Origin: Brevundimonas guildfordensis
Lineage (GTDB): Bacteria; Pseudomonadota; Alphaproteobacteria; Caulobacterales; Caulobacteraceae
DNA length: 64,000 bases
Direction of reading: 5' to 3'
Assembly: GCF_014836405.1 (NCBI RefSeq)
Contig: NZ_JACSQU010000001.1
Location: 1,550,001 to 1,614,000, forward strand
The position numbers and the translations under genes are program-made. Below, piece after piece: positions 21,526 to 31,468 of the stretch (positions are counted from its first letter, which is position 1; each line of letters opens with the position of its first letter). The notes under the pieces were generated by a model. The model was not told where the DNA came from. It saw only the letters and a program-made list of their open reading frames with translations, and ran no database searches.

Positions 21526-22194
21526 ATGACCGCGCCCGCCCCCAAGCCGCTGAAGATCGACTTCGTCTCCGACGTCATGTGCCCCTGGTGCGCCGTGGGG
21601 CTGGGCGGGTTGGAGCAGGCGCTGGCGCGGCTGAAAGGCGAAGGCATCGCCGCCAACATCGCCTTCCAGCCGTTCGAGCTGAACCCCGACATGGCGCCCG
21701 AGGGCGAGAACATGGGCGAGCACCTGGCCCGCAAATACGGCTCCACCCCCGAACAGTCGGCCGCCAACCGCGCCGCCATCACCGCCCGCGGCGCCGAGGC
21801 CGGGATCGAGATCAACTTCCGCGACGACAGCCGCATCTGGAACACCCTCGACGCCCACCGCCTGCTGCACTGGGCTGGCGAGACCGCGCCGGACAAGCAG
21901 GCGGCGCTGAAGCACGCCCTGTTCGGCGCCCACTTCACGCAGGGCCGCAACGTCTCGGACGCCGGGGTCCTGACCGAGGCCGCCGAGGCCGCCGGGCTGG
22001 ACCGCGCCGAGGCCGCCGAGGTGCTGGCCTCGGGCCGCTACATGCAGGAGGTGCGCGCGGCGCAGGCCCTGTGGCGCGCGCGGGGCATCACCTCCGTCCC
22101 CGCCGTGGTGGTCGAGGGCCAGTATCTGATCTCGGGCGGCCAGCCCGCCGAGGTGTTCGAGAACGCCCTGCGCGAGATCGCGAGCAAGGCCTGA
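21526..22194 (+). CDS. DsbA family oxidoreductase (FrnE-like)
   Basis: The 222-residue thioredoxin-fold protein has the FrnE pattern KIDFVSDVMCPWCAVGL, active-site CPWC at Cys19/Cys22, a helical insertion (NMGEHLARKYGSTPEQSAAN), and the cis-Pro region GITSVPAVVVEGQYLISGGQ. It has no signal peptide, so it is cytoplasmic. FrnE-like proteins are disulfide oxidoreductases or isomerases of uncertain substrate, sometimes tied to oxidative stress. ATG 21526 was preferred to 21463 because homology starts near it. Confidence 0.92.
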   Translation: MTAPAPKPLKIDFVSDVMCPWCAVGLGGLEQALARLKGEGIAANIAFQPFELNPDMAPEGENMGEHLARKYGSTPEQSAANRAAITARGAEAGIEINFRDDSRIWNTLDAHRLLHWAGETAPDKQAALKHALFGAHFTQGRNVSDAGVLTEAAEAAGLDRAEAAEVLASGRYMQEVRAAQALWRARGITSVPAVVVEGQYLISGGQPAEVFENALREIASKA

Positions 22195-22210
22195 GCCAGC
22201 GGGGCGAAGC

Positions 22211-22741
22211 CTAGAAGGGCGGGTCGCCCAGGTTCTCGACATCATAGATGTCGCTGAGCGCATGCATCCGCGGCCCATAGTCGGGGTGGCCCGGAGGCGA
22301 CGTCTTCACCAGGTCCTCGCGCGCCCGGAAGAAGCCCAGGAAGTCGCCCGAGGAGACGCTCATCAGCAGGTGGGTCGCCTCGGAGCCCTGGTTGCCCTGG
22401 GCATGGGGGACGCCGCGAGGGATGAAGACATAGTCGCCCGGCCCCAGCACCTGGGTCTGGCCGCCGGCGTGCAGGGTCAGCCGCCCCGACAGGACATAGA
22501 AGCTCTCGTCCAGATGGTGGTGGACGTGGATCGGGGTCCGATACCCGGGCCCTTCGATCAGGATCATCTGCCCCAGGGCATGCCCCTCGGGCGGACTCAG
22601 ATAGGCGACCTGGCCCACGCCGATCGCGCCGACCGCCTCGCCGGAGCGCCGGATCACGACGGAGGGCGCGGGCGCGGGCGGCGCCGGACCCTGCGGACCG
22701 GCGGCGAGCGAAGCCCCCAGGACGATCAGCGACATCAGCAT
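22211..22741 (-). CDS. Secreted cupin domain protein
   Basis: The 176-residue protein begins MLMSLIVLGASLAAGPQ, a short signal peptide. A conserved cupin barrel follows: metal-binding motif 1 is THIHVHHHLDESFYVLSG-like (IHVHHH then E), and motif 2 is GDYVFIPRGVPHAQGN. Substrate and metal are unknown. Start 22741 was chosen because GGAGGG lies about 8 bases upstream; an ATG at 22780 has no such site. It converges with the FrnE-like gene. Confidence 0.88.
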   Translation of the reverse strand: MLMSLIVLGASLAAGPQGPAPPAPAPSVVIRRSGEAVGAIGVGQVAYLSPPEGHALGQMILIEGPGYRTPIHVHHHLDESFYVLSGRLTLHAGGQTQVLGPGDYVFIPRGVPHAQGNQGSEATHLLMSVSSGDFLGFFRAREDLVKTSPPGHPDYGPRMHALSDIYDVENLGDPPF

Positions 22742-22845
22742 AGGGCGGCCCTCCGCGACCGGCCGAACGGCGATATGCACCCATCAAGCGCCCGGCGAAG
22801 GGATTTGGCAATATGGGCGGCGCGGCAGGCCCCGCTGCGGCCGGG

Positions 22846-23673
22846 TCAGGGCGGCGCGGGCTCGGCGGAAAAAACAGAGTCCAATTCGTCTGAATCGTCT
22901 GAAATCGCCCCCTCTCCTTCCGGCGTCAGGCGGGCGCTGAGGACGGCGAGGCGGGCCTCGACGGCGCGGCGGCCGAGCAGGTCGTCGGGGGCCAGGCGGG
23001 CGGCGTCGCGGGCGACGGCGGCGACCGCCTTCATGTCGGCTTCCAGCGTGTCGAGCGGGTCAGGTTCAGGCGCAGGCGGCGGGCTTTCCGGCTCGGCGGC
23101 GGCCAGCAGGGCCGGATCGGTCAGCGCCCGCCAGGTGCGCAGCCACGACGCCGCCTCGGCCGCCCGGCCGCGCCGCACCGCCCGGTTCAGCCGCATCAGG
23201 GCCTGAGCCGCCATCGCGGCCAGATCGGGGGCGTCCGCCGCCGCATCCTCGACCGCATCGTCCTCGTCAGGCCAGGGGTCCGAGTCGCCCGCGTCGCAGC
23301 GGCGCCAGCCCTCGCGCGCGGCGCGGGACCGCAGCGTCCCCAGCTTCAGCCCATAGCGGTCGCAGACGGCCTCGGCCGTATCCCCGGCCAGATAGTCGCG
23401 CCGCGCCGCCGCCCAGGTCGCCTCGGAGCGGACGCGATAGCCGTCCCGCGGCGCCGGGTCTTCGTAGCAATGGCCGCGCGGGGCGTCAGCGGGTTCGGCC
23501 CGCTCGGCGGTCGAGGGCCGCACATGGTCGGGGATGTAGGTGGTGTCGCCGTACTCGTCCTGCTCCCACCGGCCGGAGGCGATGATGCGCGGCGCCTCCT
23601 CATGCCAATCCTTCTCGGGCCAATCCTTCTCGGGCCAGTCCTTCTCCCGCCCGCCCGAAGCCTGATCGTCCAT
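22846..23673 (-). CDS. Hypothetical protein with HTH-like segment and N-terminal EKDWP repeats
   Basis: The 275-residue acidic protein has no signal peptide. Residues ~11-25 are tandem KDWPE repeats. Residues ~85-125 resemble a terminase-small-subunit-like helix-turn-helix (AARRDYLAGDTAEAVCDRYG, then LKLGTLRSRAAREGWRR). The rest is Ala/Pro/Asp-rich with charged helices. The arrangement resembles uncharacterised Caulobacterales proteins; no function can be assigned. It is the last host-like GC-rich gene before the AT-rich island. Confidence 0.75.
   Translation of the reverse strand: MDDQASGGREKDWPEKDWPEKDWHEEAPRIIASGRWEQDEYGDTTYIPDHVRPSTAERAEPADAPRGHCYEDPAPRDGYRVRSEATWAAARRDYLAGDTAEAVCDRYGLKLGTLRSRAAREGWRRCDAGDSDPWPDEDDAVEDAAADAPDLAAMAAQALMRLNRAVRRGRAAEAASWLRTWRALTDPALLAAAEPESPPPAPEPDPLDTLEADMKAVAAVARDAARLAPDDLLGRRAVEARLAVLSARLTPEGEGAISDDSDELDSVFSAEPAPP
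23602..23650. repeat. 15-bp tandem repeat, about three copies, within the hypothetical gene
   Basis: GCCAATCCTTCTCGG-type units repeat in a 15-bp period (last copy slightly changed to GCCAGTCCTTCTCCC), encoding the EKDWP repeats at the N-terminus. The period is a multiple of three, so copy number can vary without frameshift. Confidence 0.85.
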
Positions 23674-23766
23674 CGCGCCGCCTCCTGCCTGAAAGGCGGA
23701 GGATGGCGGACGGGTGCGTCAGGATCGGACGGGACGCAAACTCAACCTGTCCGCGCCGCCCAATTC

Positions 23767-25189
23767 GGTGCGGCGCGGTCGCTCAGCATAGTTAAAGCGC
23801 TGCAAGCTCCACGGGAGTGAGCTTATTGGGCATTCCTAAGTCTTCTAGAATCTCGTCAATGTTTTGGCTGGATAGCCAGATCAAGAAGCCTTTATCTACG
23901 ACATTGAGGCTCGTGTTGGCGCTATCGTAATCCACGACAAGAGGTCGTGTACCCTTCCTGTTTTGCAGCGACGCCGACGAGTTAAGTATTTGAGTGATGT
24001 TGCCGTTGTTAAGGTCCGCACCCTTTGGGTGTCTTGACTTAATTATCTTGGATATTCGACGAAGTCGTATGCCTTTTTCTAATTGATCAACATCAGAGCA
24101 CAGTATAGAAAAAATTATCCATTTCGGCATTTCAAGATCTGTTTCCTGAAATCCGTCAGAAAATCCCATCAAAAACCCTTTGTACCTTGCTGCTTGTTCG
24201 GAAACGACAGCTGCAATTAGGTTTGTGACGTCTATATTCTCTCCAATAACTTTGAAATCATCAGAGGTCCTTGTGATGCCGCTCGTTCGGCATACGCGCC
24301 TGCACGCTTCTTGCACAATGTGAACGCTATCAAAGCAGTGCCTTAGAATATCTTTCTTAAAGTCATCGTGAAATTGTACATTTAATAGCTCCCCACCTAC
24401 AGTCATTACTTCATCGAGACTGCTTGATATCCATGTGTCGACATCAACAGAAAGCACTCTATCGGTTAGGTCGCCGTTAAATCCAATTAGACGGTTTTCT
24501 TCACGCCACACGCCAACCACGATAAATGAAAGTTTAGAGCTTTCGTGGAATGTTTTCAGTGAAAAGCTAAAATCTCTCTGCGTGGTATCTGGCAGATAGT
24601 GAAAATCTTCCAGTACGACGTACTTTTTGAATCCAATATCATTCAAGGCGCGAATTATATCGTTAGGGTCGAACGGATCTAGTTCCAATGGGACAAATGT
24701 TTCTGTCTCGCCATTTTCTCTATTGTGTTCGTATTCCGCCTTTGCGGTCGCTTCTGCAACGAATGGAATTTTTCCCTTTCCTTCGACGCCGGCGACGACT
24801 TTGTGGGCTCCTGATGCTGTCTTCTCGACGGATTGCCTAACGGTGAATCCGCATTCTTTTAGTACGGCGGCGTGTAGTTCAGATATGTCCCACTTATTTT
24901 GGCAGGCAACTACGACGTAATCTTTGTCGAGAACATTTCTTGCGAAGGGATGTCTTTCCTTGCTTGGAGCTTCCATAGATGACGATGTGTTGGCCGCGAG
25001 CAAGACTTTCTACGAATTTGTCATCGACTTCGACCCGATTCACGTAGTTGAGAGGAATTTCGCGGGTGACGCCGAATACCTCGTCGGTAGTGTGCTGCCG
25101 TTCAACCATGTCCAAATTCCCCCAATAGATTTTCATCATAAGCATGAGCGTTAAGCTCTGCCTAGGCGCTCGCAGCTTCTCCCGTCGCG
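23767..25189. mobile_element. AT-rich island of probable foreign origin
   Basis: Base composition drops sharply between about 23790 and 25150, with many A/T-ending codons, against strongly GC3-rich neighbours. The island carries one gene, a frameshifted P-loop NTPase. A 9-bp inverted repeat flanks it: GCCCAATTC at 23758-23766 and GAATTGGGC at 25190-25198. No integrase, transposase or tRNA is seen, so the transfer mechanism is unknown and the inverted repeat may be chance. Confidence 0.6.
23792..25145 (-). pseudogene. P-loop NTPase of unknown function, single-base frameshift after Walker A
   Basis: The first reading frame (from 25145, or ATG 25109, which has GGGGGAA upstream) gives DEVFGVTREIPLNYVNR and Walker A YGSSKQGKTSLRKKC, then derails and stops at 24894. 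The second frame carries LDKDYVVVACQNKWDISELH onward to 23792. Dropping one T at about 24932 joins them as RKKC-LDKDY, giving a protein of about 450 residues. Later parts include a Walker-B-like strand KYVVLEDFHYLP, then SFIVVGVWREENRLIGFNGD, and an all-helical C-terminus. I recall similar AAA/STAND-like ATPases in variable genomic regions, but function is unknown. A sequencing error, true decay and recoding all remain possible. Confidence 0.75.
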
Positions 25190-25267
25190 GAATTGGGCCG
25201 GTATTTTCGCCTCGCGCCTTTTCAGGCCTTGTACGAGCGGGTCATCACCCCCGAGGTTTGCAACGCC

Positions 25268-25402
25268 TCACTTAATGAAGTCGAAGACGTACTGGTGTGG
25301 ATGGGAGCGAGTGTGCGCTCTCACCTTTTCCAGCCGACGGAAGCGGACACGCTCGTAAGCGCGGACCGCAACCAACTTCGCCCGCTCGATGACGTCCGTC
25401 AT
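25268..25402 (-). CDS. Small basic protein, 44 aa
   Basis: The ATG at 25402 has a strong ribosome-binding site (AAGGAG ending about 8 bases upstream). It encodes MTDVIERAKLVAVRAYERVR followed by FRRLEKVRAH and a C-terminal YVFDFIK. The product is rich in Arg and helical, with no signal peptide. The family is not recognised. It sits between the AT-rich island and thiC. A longer overlapping frame on the plus strand at the same place has no start signal and looks like a shadow. Confidence 0.6.
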   Translation of the reverse strand: MTDVIERAKLVAVRAYERVRFRRLEKVRAHTRSHPHQYVFDFIK

Positions 25403-25621
25403 GGCGGATTCTCCTTTGCAGCTGACGGAAGGTCCGTCTCCCGGTTCACAAAATGCGAACCGCGCGTGCTGGGATGGCCGAAGCCACTGGCAAAGGCTGG
25501 GTGATGACCCGAATCGGACTCTAGCAGAACAAATAGAGATCAAGCAGTGGGCGCGAGGCCAACCGAAGCCGCCTCGCGTCCAAAGTCCTGAGCCCGGCCC
25601 GCGCCGGGATGGGCCGGGCGG

Positions 25622-27583
<1,962 letters not shown>

Positions 27584-27621
27584 TCAAGCGCCGGAATTGG
27601 GGCGTCGAAAGCGGTGAACTC

Positions 27622-27708
27622 GTCCCTTCGCCGGCATGACCCGGATCAGGTTCGACGGGTCAGGCGCCTACGCCAATCTCAGCCGCTCGATTGCGACCCC
27701 CCGGAGAA
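27622..27708 (-). promoter_or_regulatory. TPP riboswitch (THI element) of thiC
   Basis: Read on the minus strand, the region has GGGGGGTCG, the invariant GGCTGAGA-type block (CGGCTGAGATTGG), then GACCCGTCGAACCTGATCC and GGGTCATGCCGGCGAAGGG. This order of conserved blocks is the thi-box. It lies about 90 bp upstream of the thiC start. Confidence 0.95.
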
Positions 27709-27948
27709 CGCGGCGACCCTAGCCCGTTTGCCGGGCAGGTCAAGCAACGCGCTGTCATGAGAGAGAGGGGGCGGCCCGGCTTCTCAGTCGGGGGGGCGTT
27801 AAGGCCGGGCCGCCACAGACGTCGTCGGGGTTGGGGGGGCGTCCGACGTGTCCGATTGCTCAACCCCCGGCCGCGAGGTTGGTTCCGCGTCGTTTCGCCC
27901 GTTAACGCTCTTTATCGAACAATAATCATTTTTCTGGATCCGCCGCCG
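27709..27948. other. Intergenic region upstream of the TPP riboswitch, with a long inverted repeat
   Basis: The gap between the IPTL-type gene and thiC exceeds 400 bases including the riboswitch. It holds a perfect 11-bp inverted repeat, 27770-27780 with 27804-27814, around a 23-base G-rich loop. No T-run follows on either strand. The thiC promoter should lie here; no convincing -35/-10 pair was identified and no small gene was supported. Confidence 0.5.
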
Positions 27949-28548
27949 TCAGGCGGCGCGGCGACGGCGCTCCAGATGCAAGGCGGCGCCCCCGGCCAGC
28001 AAGACCGACAGCGCGATCATGGCCCACTCCGACAGTGTTGGCACAGGGGTCGGAGGGGGCGGCGCGATTTTGAAGAAGGTCGTATCGCTATTGTTCGACA
28101 GATCGGGATCATGCCCGCCGCTGGACGCCTCTAGCCGGGTCAGCATGGTGGAATTTGGCGCAGCCGACGCGTCCACGCGCAGGTGGATGGTCGTTGAAAA
28201 TGGCGAGCCAGGCGGCAACACACCCGCGAAGCATTCGACCTTCGCCGCCTGCACGCTGCAAGTGCCGACGCCCGGGGTAGCGCTTACGAACGTCAGCCCG
28301 GCAGGTAAGATAAAGTCATAGGCCACGTTAACGGCAGGATCCGGCCCGTTATTCTCGACGGAAGCACCGTAGGCGACGGCATCGCCCGGTGCGAGAGGCC
28401 CCGCAGGGCCGGTGATGAGGACGTGCACATCAGACGACTGCGACTGCGCCGCGGTCGTCGCCATGAGCGACAGCAGGGCGCCGCACGCCCATCCCATAAT
28501 CGTCTTCACGGCCCACGGCCTCCATTGCTGGTCTCTGTACTGGCTCAT
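27949..28548 (-). CDS. Secreted DUF11-like protein with IPTL-CTERM-type sorting signal
   Basis: The 199-residue protein has an N-terminal signal peptide (IMGWACGALLSLMATTAAQS). One DUF11-like Ig-fold repeat follows (SSDVHVLITGPAGPLAPGD, then VENNGPDPAVNVAYDFILP). A Pro linker leads to a C-terminal tripartite tail: PTLSEWAMI, a hydrophobic helix, and the basic end ERRRRAA. That tail closely matches IPTL-CTERM, an exosortase-like surface-sorting signal. No sorting enzyme is in this window. The protein is probably displayed at or released from the envelope. Confidence 0.85.
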   Translation of the reverse strand: MSQYRDQQWRPWAVKTIMGWACGALLSLMATTAAQSQSSDVHVLITGPAGPLAPGDAVAYGASVENNGPDPAVNVAYDFILPAGLTFVSATPGVGTCSVQAAKVECFAGVLPPGSPFSTTIHLRVDASAAPNSTMLTRLEASSGGHDPDLSNNSDTTFFKIAPPPPTPVPTLSEWAMIALSVLLAGGAALHLERRRRAA

Positions 28549-28688
28549 GCCTCGCAGCGTTCGTTAAGGTCAAGCTTGGAAACCGGCGCTATCGCTAGGG
28601 TCGCTCGCAATTTGTCTGGCGGCGGATGCACAAAGGCGGGATGAAGGCGCGCTGACGAGCGGGTCTGGCGGCGGGTGCAAAAGCTTTC

Positions 28689-29351
28689 ATGAGCAAGGTT
28701 CTGGGTGTTTTGGGCGGGATGGGACCAGCCGCGACGGTGGCTTTTCTGGCGCGGGTGCAGGCGCTGACGCCGGCCAGCGTCGATGAAGACCACATCCGCG
28801 TCATCGCCGACATCAATCCGCAGGTCCCGAACCGTCACACCCAGCCCGAGGCGGCGGGCCGGACCCTGGGCGAGATGGCGCGGGGGCTGAAGACGGCGGG
28901 CGCGCAGGTGCTGGCCATGCCGTGCAACACCGCCCACGCCCATGCGGACGCCATTCGCGCGGCGGGCCTGCCCTTCATCGACATGGTGGCGCAGACCGCG
29001 AGAACGGCAGGCGCGAGCGGGGCGCGGCGGGTCGGGGTGCTGGCCACGCCGGGCGGAGCCTTGCTCTACGCCGAGGCGCTGAAGGCGCAGGGGCTGGAGA
29101 TGGTCGCCCCCTCCCCCGCCGACAGCGCGCGGTTCATGCAGGTGGTGTTCGCGGTCAAGGCCGGCGACGTCGGCGCCGCACAGCGCGCGGCGATGCGCGA
29201 TCTGGCGCAGGCCCTGATCGCGGCGGGCGCCGAGGCGGTGATCGGCGGCTGCACCGAGGTGCCGCTGCTGCTGGATCAGGCCGACGTCAGCGCGCCGCTG
29301 ATCGATTCCGCCGAGGTGCTGGCGCAAGCCTGCGTCGCGGCCTGCCGATAG
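28689..29351 (+). CDS. Aspartate/glutamate racemase family protein
   Basis: The 220-residue cytosolic protein is a cofactor-independent racemase-fold enzyme. It starts SKVLGVLGGMGPAATVAFLA (GGMGP). The two catalytic cysteine segments are AMPCNTAH near residue 79 and GGCTEVPLLL near residue 187, both with Cys kept. It probably interconverts L- and D-aspartate or a related amino acid; exact substrate is not evident. It appears monocistronic. Confidence 0.92.
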   Translation: MSKVLGVLGGMGPAATVAFLARVQALTPASVDEDHIRVIADINPQVPNRHTQPEAAGRTLGEMARGLKTAGAQVLAMPCNTAHAHADAIRAAGLPFIDMVAQTARTAGASGARRVGVLATPGGALLYAEALKAQGLEMVAPSPADSARFMQVVFAVKAGDVGAAQRAAMRDLAQALIAAGAEAVIGGCTEVPLLLDQADVSAPLIDSAEVLAQACVAACR

Positions 29352-29354
29352 GGC

Positions 29355-29639
29355 TCAGCCCTCCGACTTCTTGCCCATCAGGGGCGACAGCAGGCTGTTG
29401 ACCTCGTCCATCTGGCCGTGGCCCTGGGCGGCGCGATTCTCAAGCTCGGTCGCACGACGCTCCAGCTCGCGCGCCCGCTGGGCGCGGGGGTCGTCCTGGG
29501 GCACGGCGTGAAGAGCGGGCCGGCGCGACTCCAGCTCGGCGATCAGTTCGTCGAACCGGGCCTGGTTCATGTTCTCGCCCTGCTCGAACAGGGCGATGGC
29601 CTCTTCCAGGGCGGCTTCAAAGGCGTCTTGATCGGGCAT
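29355..29639 (-). CDS. Small coiled-coil hypothetical protein (94 aa)
   Basis: The protein is highly charged and mostly helical: FEAALEEAIALFEQGENMNQ, then ARFDELIAELESR and RARELERRATELENRAA, a likely coiled coil. There is no signal peptide. The family is not recognised. Start 29639 is favoured because AGAGG lies 9 bases upstream; 29648 would place the same sequence directly against the ATG. It is convergent with the racemase gene, 3 bp apart. Confidence 0.65.
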   Translation of the reverse strand: MPDQDAFEAALEEAIALFEQGENMNQARFDELIAELESRRPALHAVPQDDPRAQRARELERRATELENRAAQGHGQMDEVNSLLSPLMGKKSEG

Positions 29640-29733
29640 GGGCCTCATCCTCTTATGCTTACGCTTATCAATGAGCAGGACGGCGCGCCGGTTCCGCCTT
29701 GGCCGCGGATCACGCAGGGTTTACGAGAGCGGG

Positions 29734-30504
29734 ATGCGCTCTCTTTTCGTCCCCGCCGCCCTGACGTTCCTGCCGGCCGCCTGCTCCGCGACGACGGAGG
29801 CGACGCCTGAACGGACCGAGGTCGCCGGTGCCGTCTGCCAGGCGCCCGACGACCTGAGCCCGGCCCGCCCCTATCGCATCCCGCAGGACGAGGTCGCCGC
29901 CGACGTGCCGGTCGCCTTCAACATGCTGGCGGTCAGCTGGTCGCCCCAGGCGTGCCGCAGCGGCAAGGACTATCCGGACGAGCGTTATCAGTGCGCGAGC
30001 AACCAGTTCGGCCTGACCCTGCACGGGCTGTGGCCCAACGGGGCGGACAACAAGCACCCCCGCTACTGCGCCGCGCCCGGCCCGGCGATCCCGGTGGAGA
30101 CGGTGCGCGAGCATTTCTGCATGATGCCTTCGCCCAGCCTGCAACAGCACGAATGGGCGGCGCACGGCACCTGCGGCTGGGACAGCCCCGAGGCCTATTT
30201 CGCCCAGTCGGCCCGGATGTGGGACGGGCTGAACAAGCCGGACCTGGAGGCCATCCCCGCCCAGCGCCTGACCGCGGGGGCCATCCGCGACGCCTTTGCC
30301 GCAGCCAATCCGGGCTTCCCGCGCGACGGGGTCTTCATCGCCACCACCGACGGCTGGTTCCGCGAGGCGCGGCTCTGCTACTCCAAGGACTATCGGCCGA
30401 TGCGCTGCCCCAGCGGCCTGGGCGCGCCGGACCGCGAGCGGCTGAAGCTGGCGCCCAGGGGGGTTGCGGGGGGCGTTCCGGGCGGCGCGCAAACCGCCGG
30501 TTAA
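29734..30504 (+). CDS. Ribonuclease T2 family lipoprotein
   Basis: An RNA endonuclease of the T2 (acid RNase) fold. The 256-residue protein has a lipobox-like leader (LFVPAALTFLPAAC, Cys17), so it is probably tethered in the envelope rather than free. The active-site boxes are intact: CAS1 FGLTLHGLWPN with His97 and CAS2 HEWAAHGTC with His139, Glu140 and His144. Multiple cysteines suit disulfides in the periplasm. A likely role is scavenging external or periplasmic RNA. Start 29734 gives a complete signal; the frame is open further upstream without similarity. Confidence 0.92.
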   Translation: MRSLFVPAALTFLPAACSATTEATPERTEVAGAVCQAPDDLSPARPYRIPQDEVAADVPVAFNMLAVSWSPQACRSGKDYPDERYQCASNQFGLTLHGLWPNGADNKHPRYCAAPGPAIPVETVREHFCMMPSPSLQQHEWAAHGTCGWDSPEAYFAQSARMWDGLNKPDLEAIPAQRLTAGAIRDAFAAANPGFPRDGVFIATTDGWFREARLCYSKDYRPMRCPSGLGAPDRERLKLAPRGVAGGVPGGAQTAG

Positions 30505-30550
30505 CCAAAGCTGGGTCAGGCTGAAGGCTGCTGTTTCGCCCGAGGCCGTC

Positions 30551-30928
30551 ATGTCGACCATGCTGACCCAGTCCCGCCGTCGTTCCAGCGACCATTTCCA
30601 GCCAGAGGACATGGAGCCGCAGGAACAGCGCCGCCTGCGCGGTCTGCTGGAGCAGATCGACTACGCCGCCTATGTGGCCAACCGCGAACTGATAGGCCAC
30701 GCCCTGGCCCAGATCGACGTCGGCGCCTTCCAGAAACTGGCCGTGCTGACGGCCCAGGCGCGGGCGCGCTGGGGCGCCGAGGCCGTGCGCCTGGCCGAGT
30801 CCGGCGCGCCGGCGACGCCTGATCAGGTCGCCCGCCTGACCGCCGCCCGCACCGCCTATGACGAGCTGGCCGAGGCCTATGACGCCCTGCGCCGGATGGT
30901 CGAGCGGGGCTATCTGCCGCTGAAATGA
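30551..30928 (+). CDS. Hypothetical helical protein (125 aa)
   Basis: The protein is charged and helical with no signal: QRRLRGLLEQIDYAAYVANR, then ALAQIDVGAFQKLAVLTAQA and DELAEAYDALRRMVERGYL. I do not recognise the family. The ATG at 30551 is favoured because the longer frame from 30464 overlaps the RNase T2 gene and is of poor composition. Its stop overlaps the next gene's ATG by 4 bp, so the pair is translationally coupled. Confidence 0.7.
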   Translation: MSTMLTQSRRRSSDHFQPEDMEPQEQRRLRGLLEQIDYAAYVANRELIGHALAQIDVGAFQKLAVLTAQARARWGAEAVRLAESGAPATPDQVARLTAARTAYDELAEAYDALRRMVERGYLPLK

Positions 30929-31467
30929 AACGACTGGCCCTGATCCTGACCGGCGCTGCGAGCCTGCTTGTGGGATGCGGTCCGGCTCAGGACACCGACC
31001 ACGCGGACATCGCCGACAATCCGCGTCTCGCGGCCCTGTTCGCAGAAGATCAGGCGGCCCGGAAGGACATGGTCGTCAGCCTGACGGAAGGCATGGCGGA
31101 CGCCCGACGACAAGCCGACGTGCGACGCCTGCTGGCAGCGGGCCAAGTGCGCAGCGGCGCGGATTATGCGCGGGCGGCCTTCATTCTCCAGCATGGCGCG
31201 AGGGCGGACGACTACCTTCTGGCCCACGCCCTGGCGACCGCCGCCCTATCGCAAGGCCATGCAGACGCCGCCTGGATCGCGGCGGCGAGTCTGGATCGCT
31301 ATCTGCAGGCGACGGGACGGCCGCAGATCTACGGTACGCAGTTCGTCCAGACCGGCGCCGGAACAACGCGGGGCGCCTTTGACTCCGATTTCATGCCCGA
31401 CAGCCTGCGCCGCGACACCCGCGTGCTGCCGTTGGCCGAGCAGACGGCGCCGCCTCCAAACCGCTAG
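30925..31467 (+). CDS. DUF6624-like lipoprotein
   Basis: The 180-residue product has a lipoprotein signal (LALILTGAASLLVGC, Cys ~18). The mature part follows the DUF6624 pattern: LFAEDQAARKDM near the start, AAFILQHGARADDYLLAHAL, and YLQATGRPQIYGTQFVQTG. That family is uncharacterised and periplasmic or lipoprotein in many bacteria. It is coupled to the preceding 125-aa gene through an ATGA overlap. It converges on the Pro/Ala-rich gene with a 1-bp gap and no terminator. Confidence 0.8.
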   Translation: MKRLALILTGAASLLVGCGPAQDTDHADIADNPRLAALFAEDQAARKDMVVSLTEGMADARRQADVRRLLAAGQVRSGADYARAAFILQHGARADDYLLAHALATAALSQGHADAAWIAAASLDRYLQATGRPQIYGTQFVQTGAGTTRGAFDSDFMPDSLRRDTRVLPLAEQTAPPPNR

Positions 31468-31468
31468 G

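Noticed and set aside
24894..25145. A complete 83-residue Walker A protein
   Set aside because: It ends in a frameshifted tail (SRQRLRRSCLPK), while the other frame continues the family-like sequence directly.
25193..25504. 103-residue plus-strand frame across the 44-aa gene
   Set aside because: No start signal or family resemblance, and the opposite strand has a strong ribosome-binding site.
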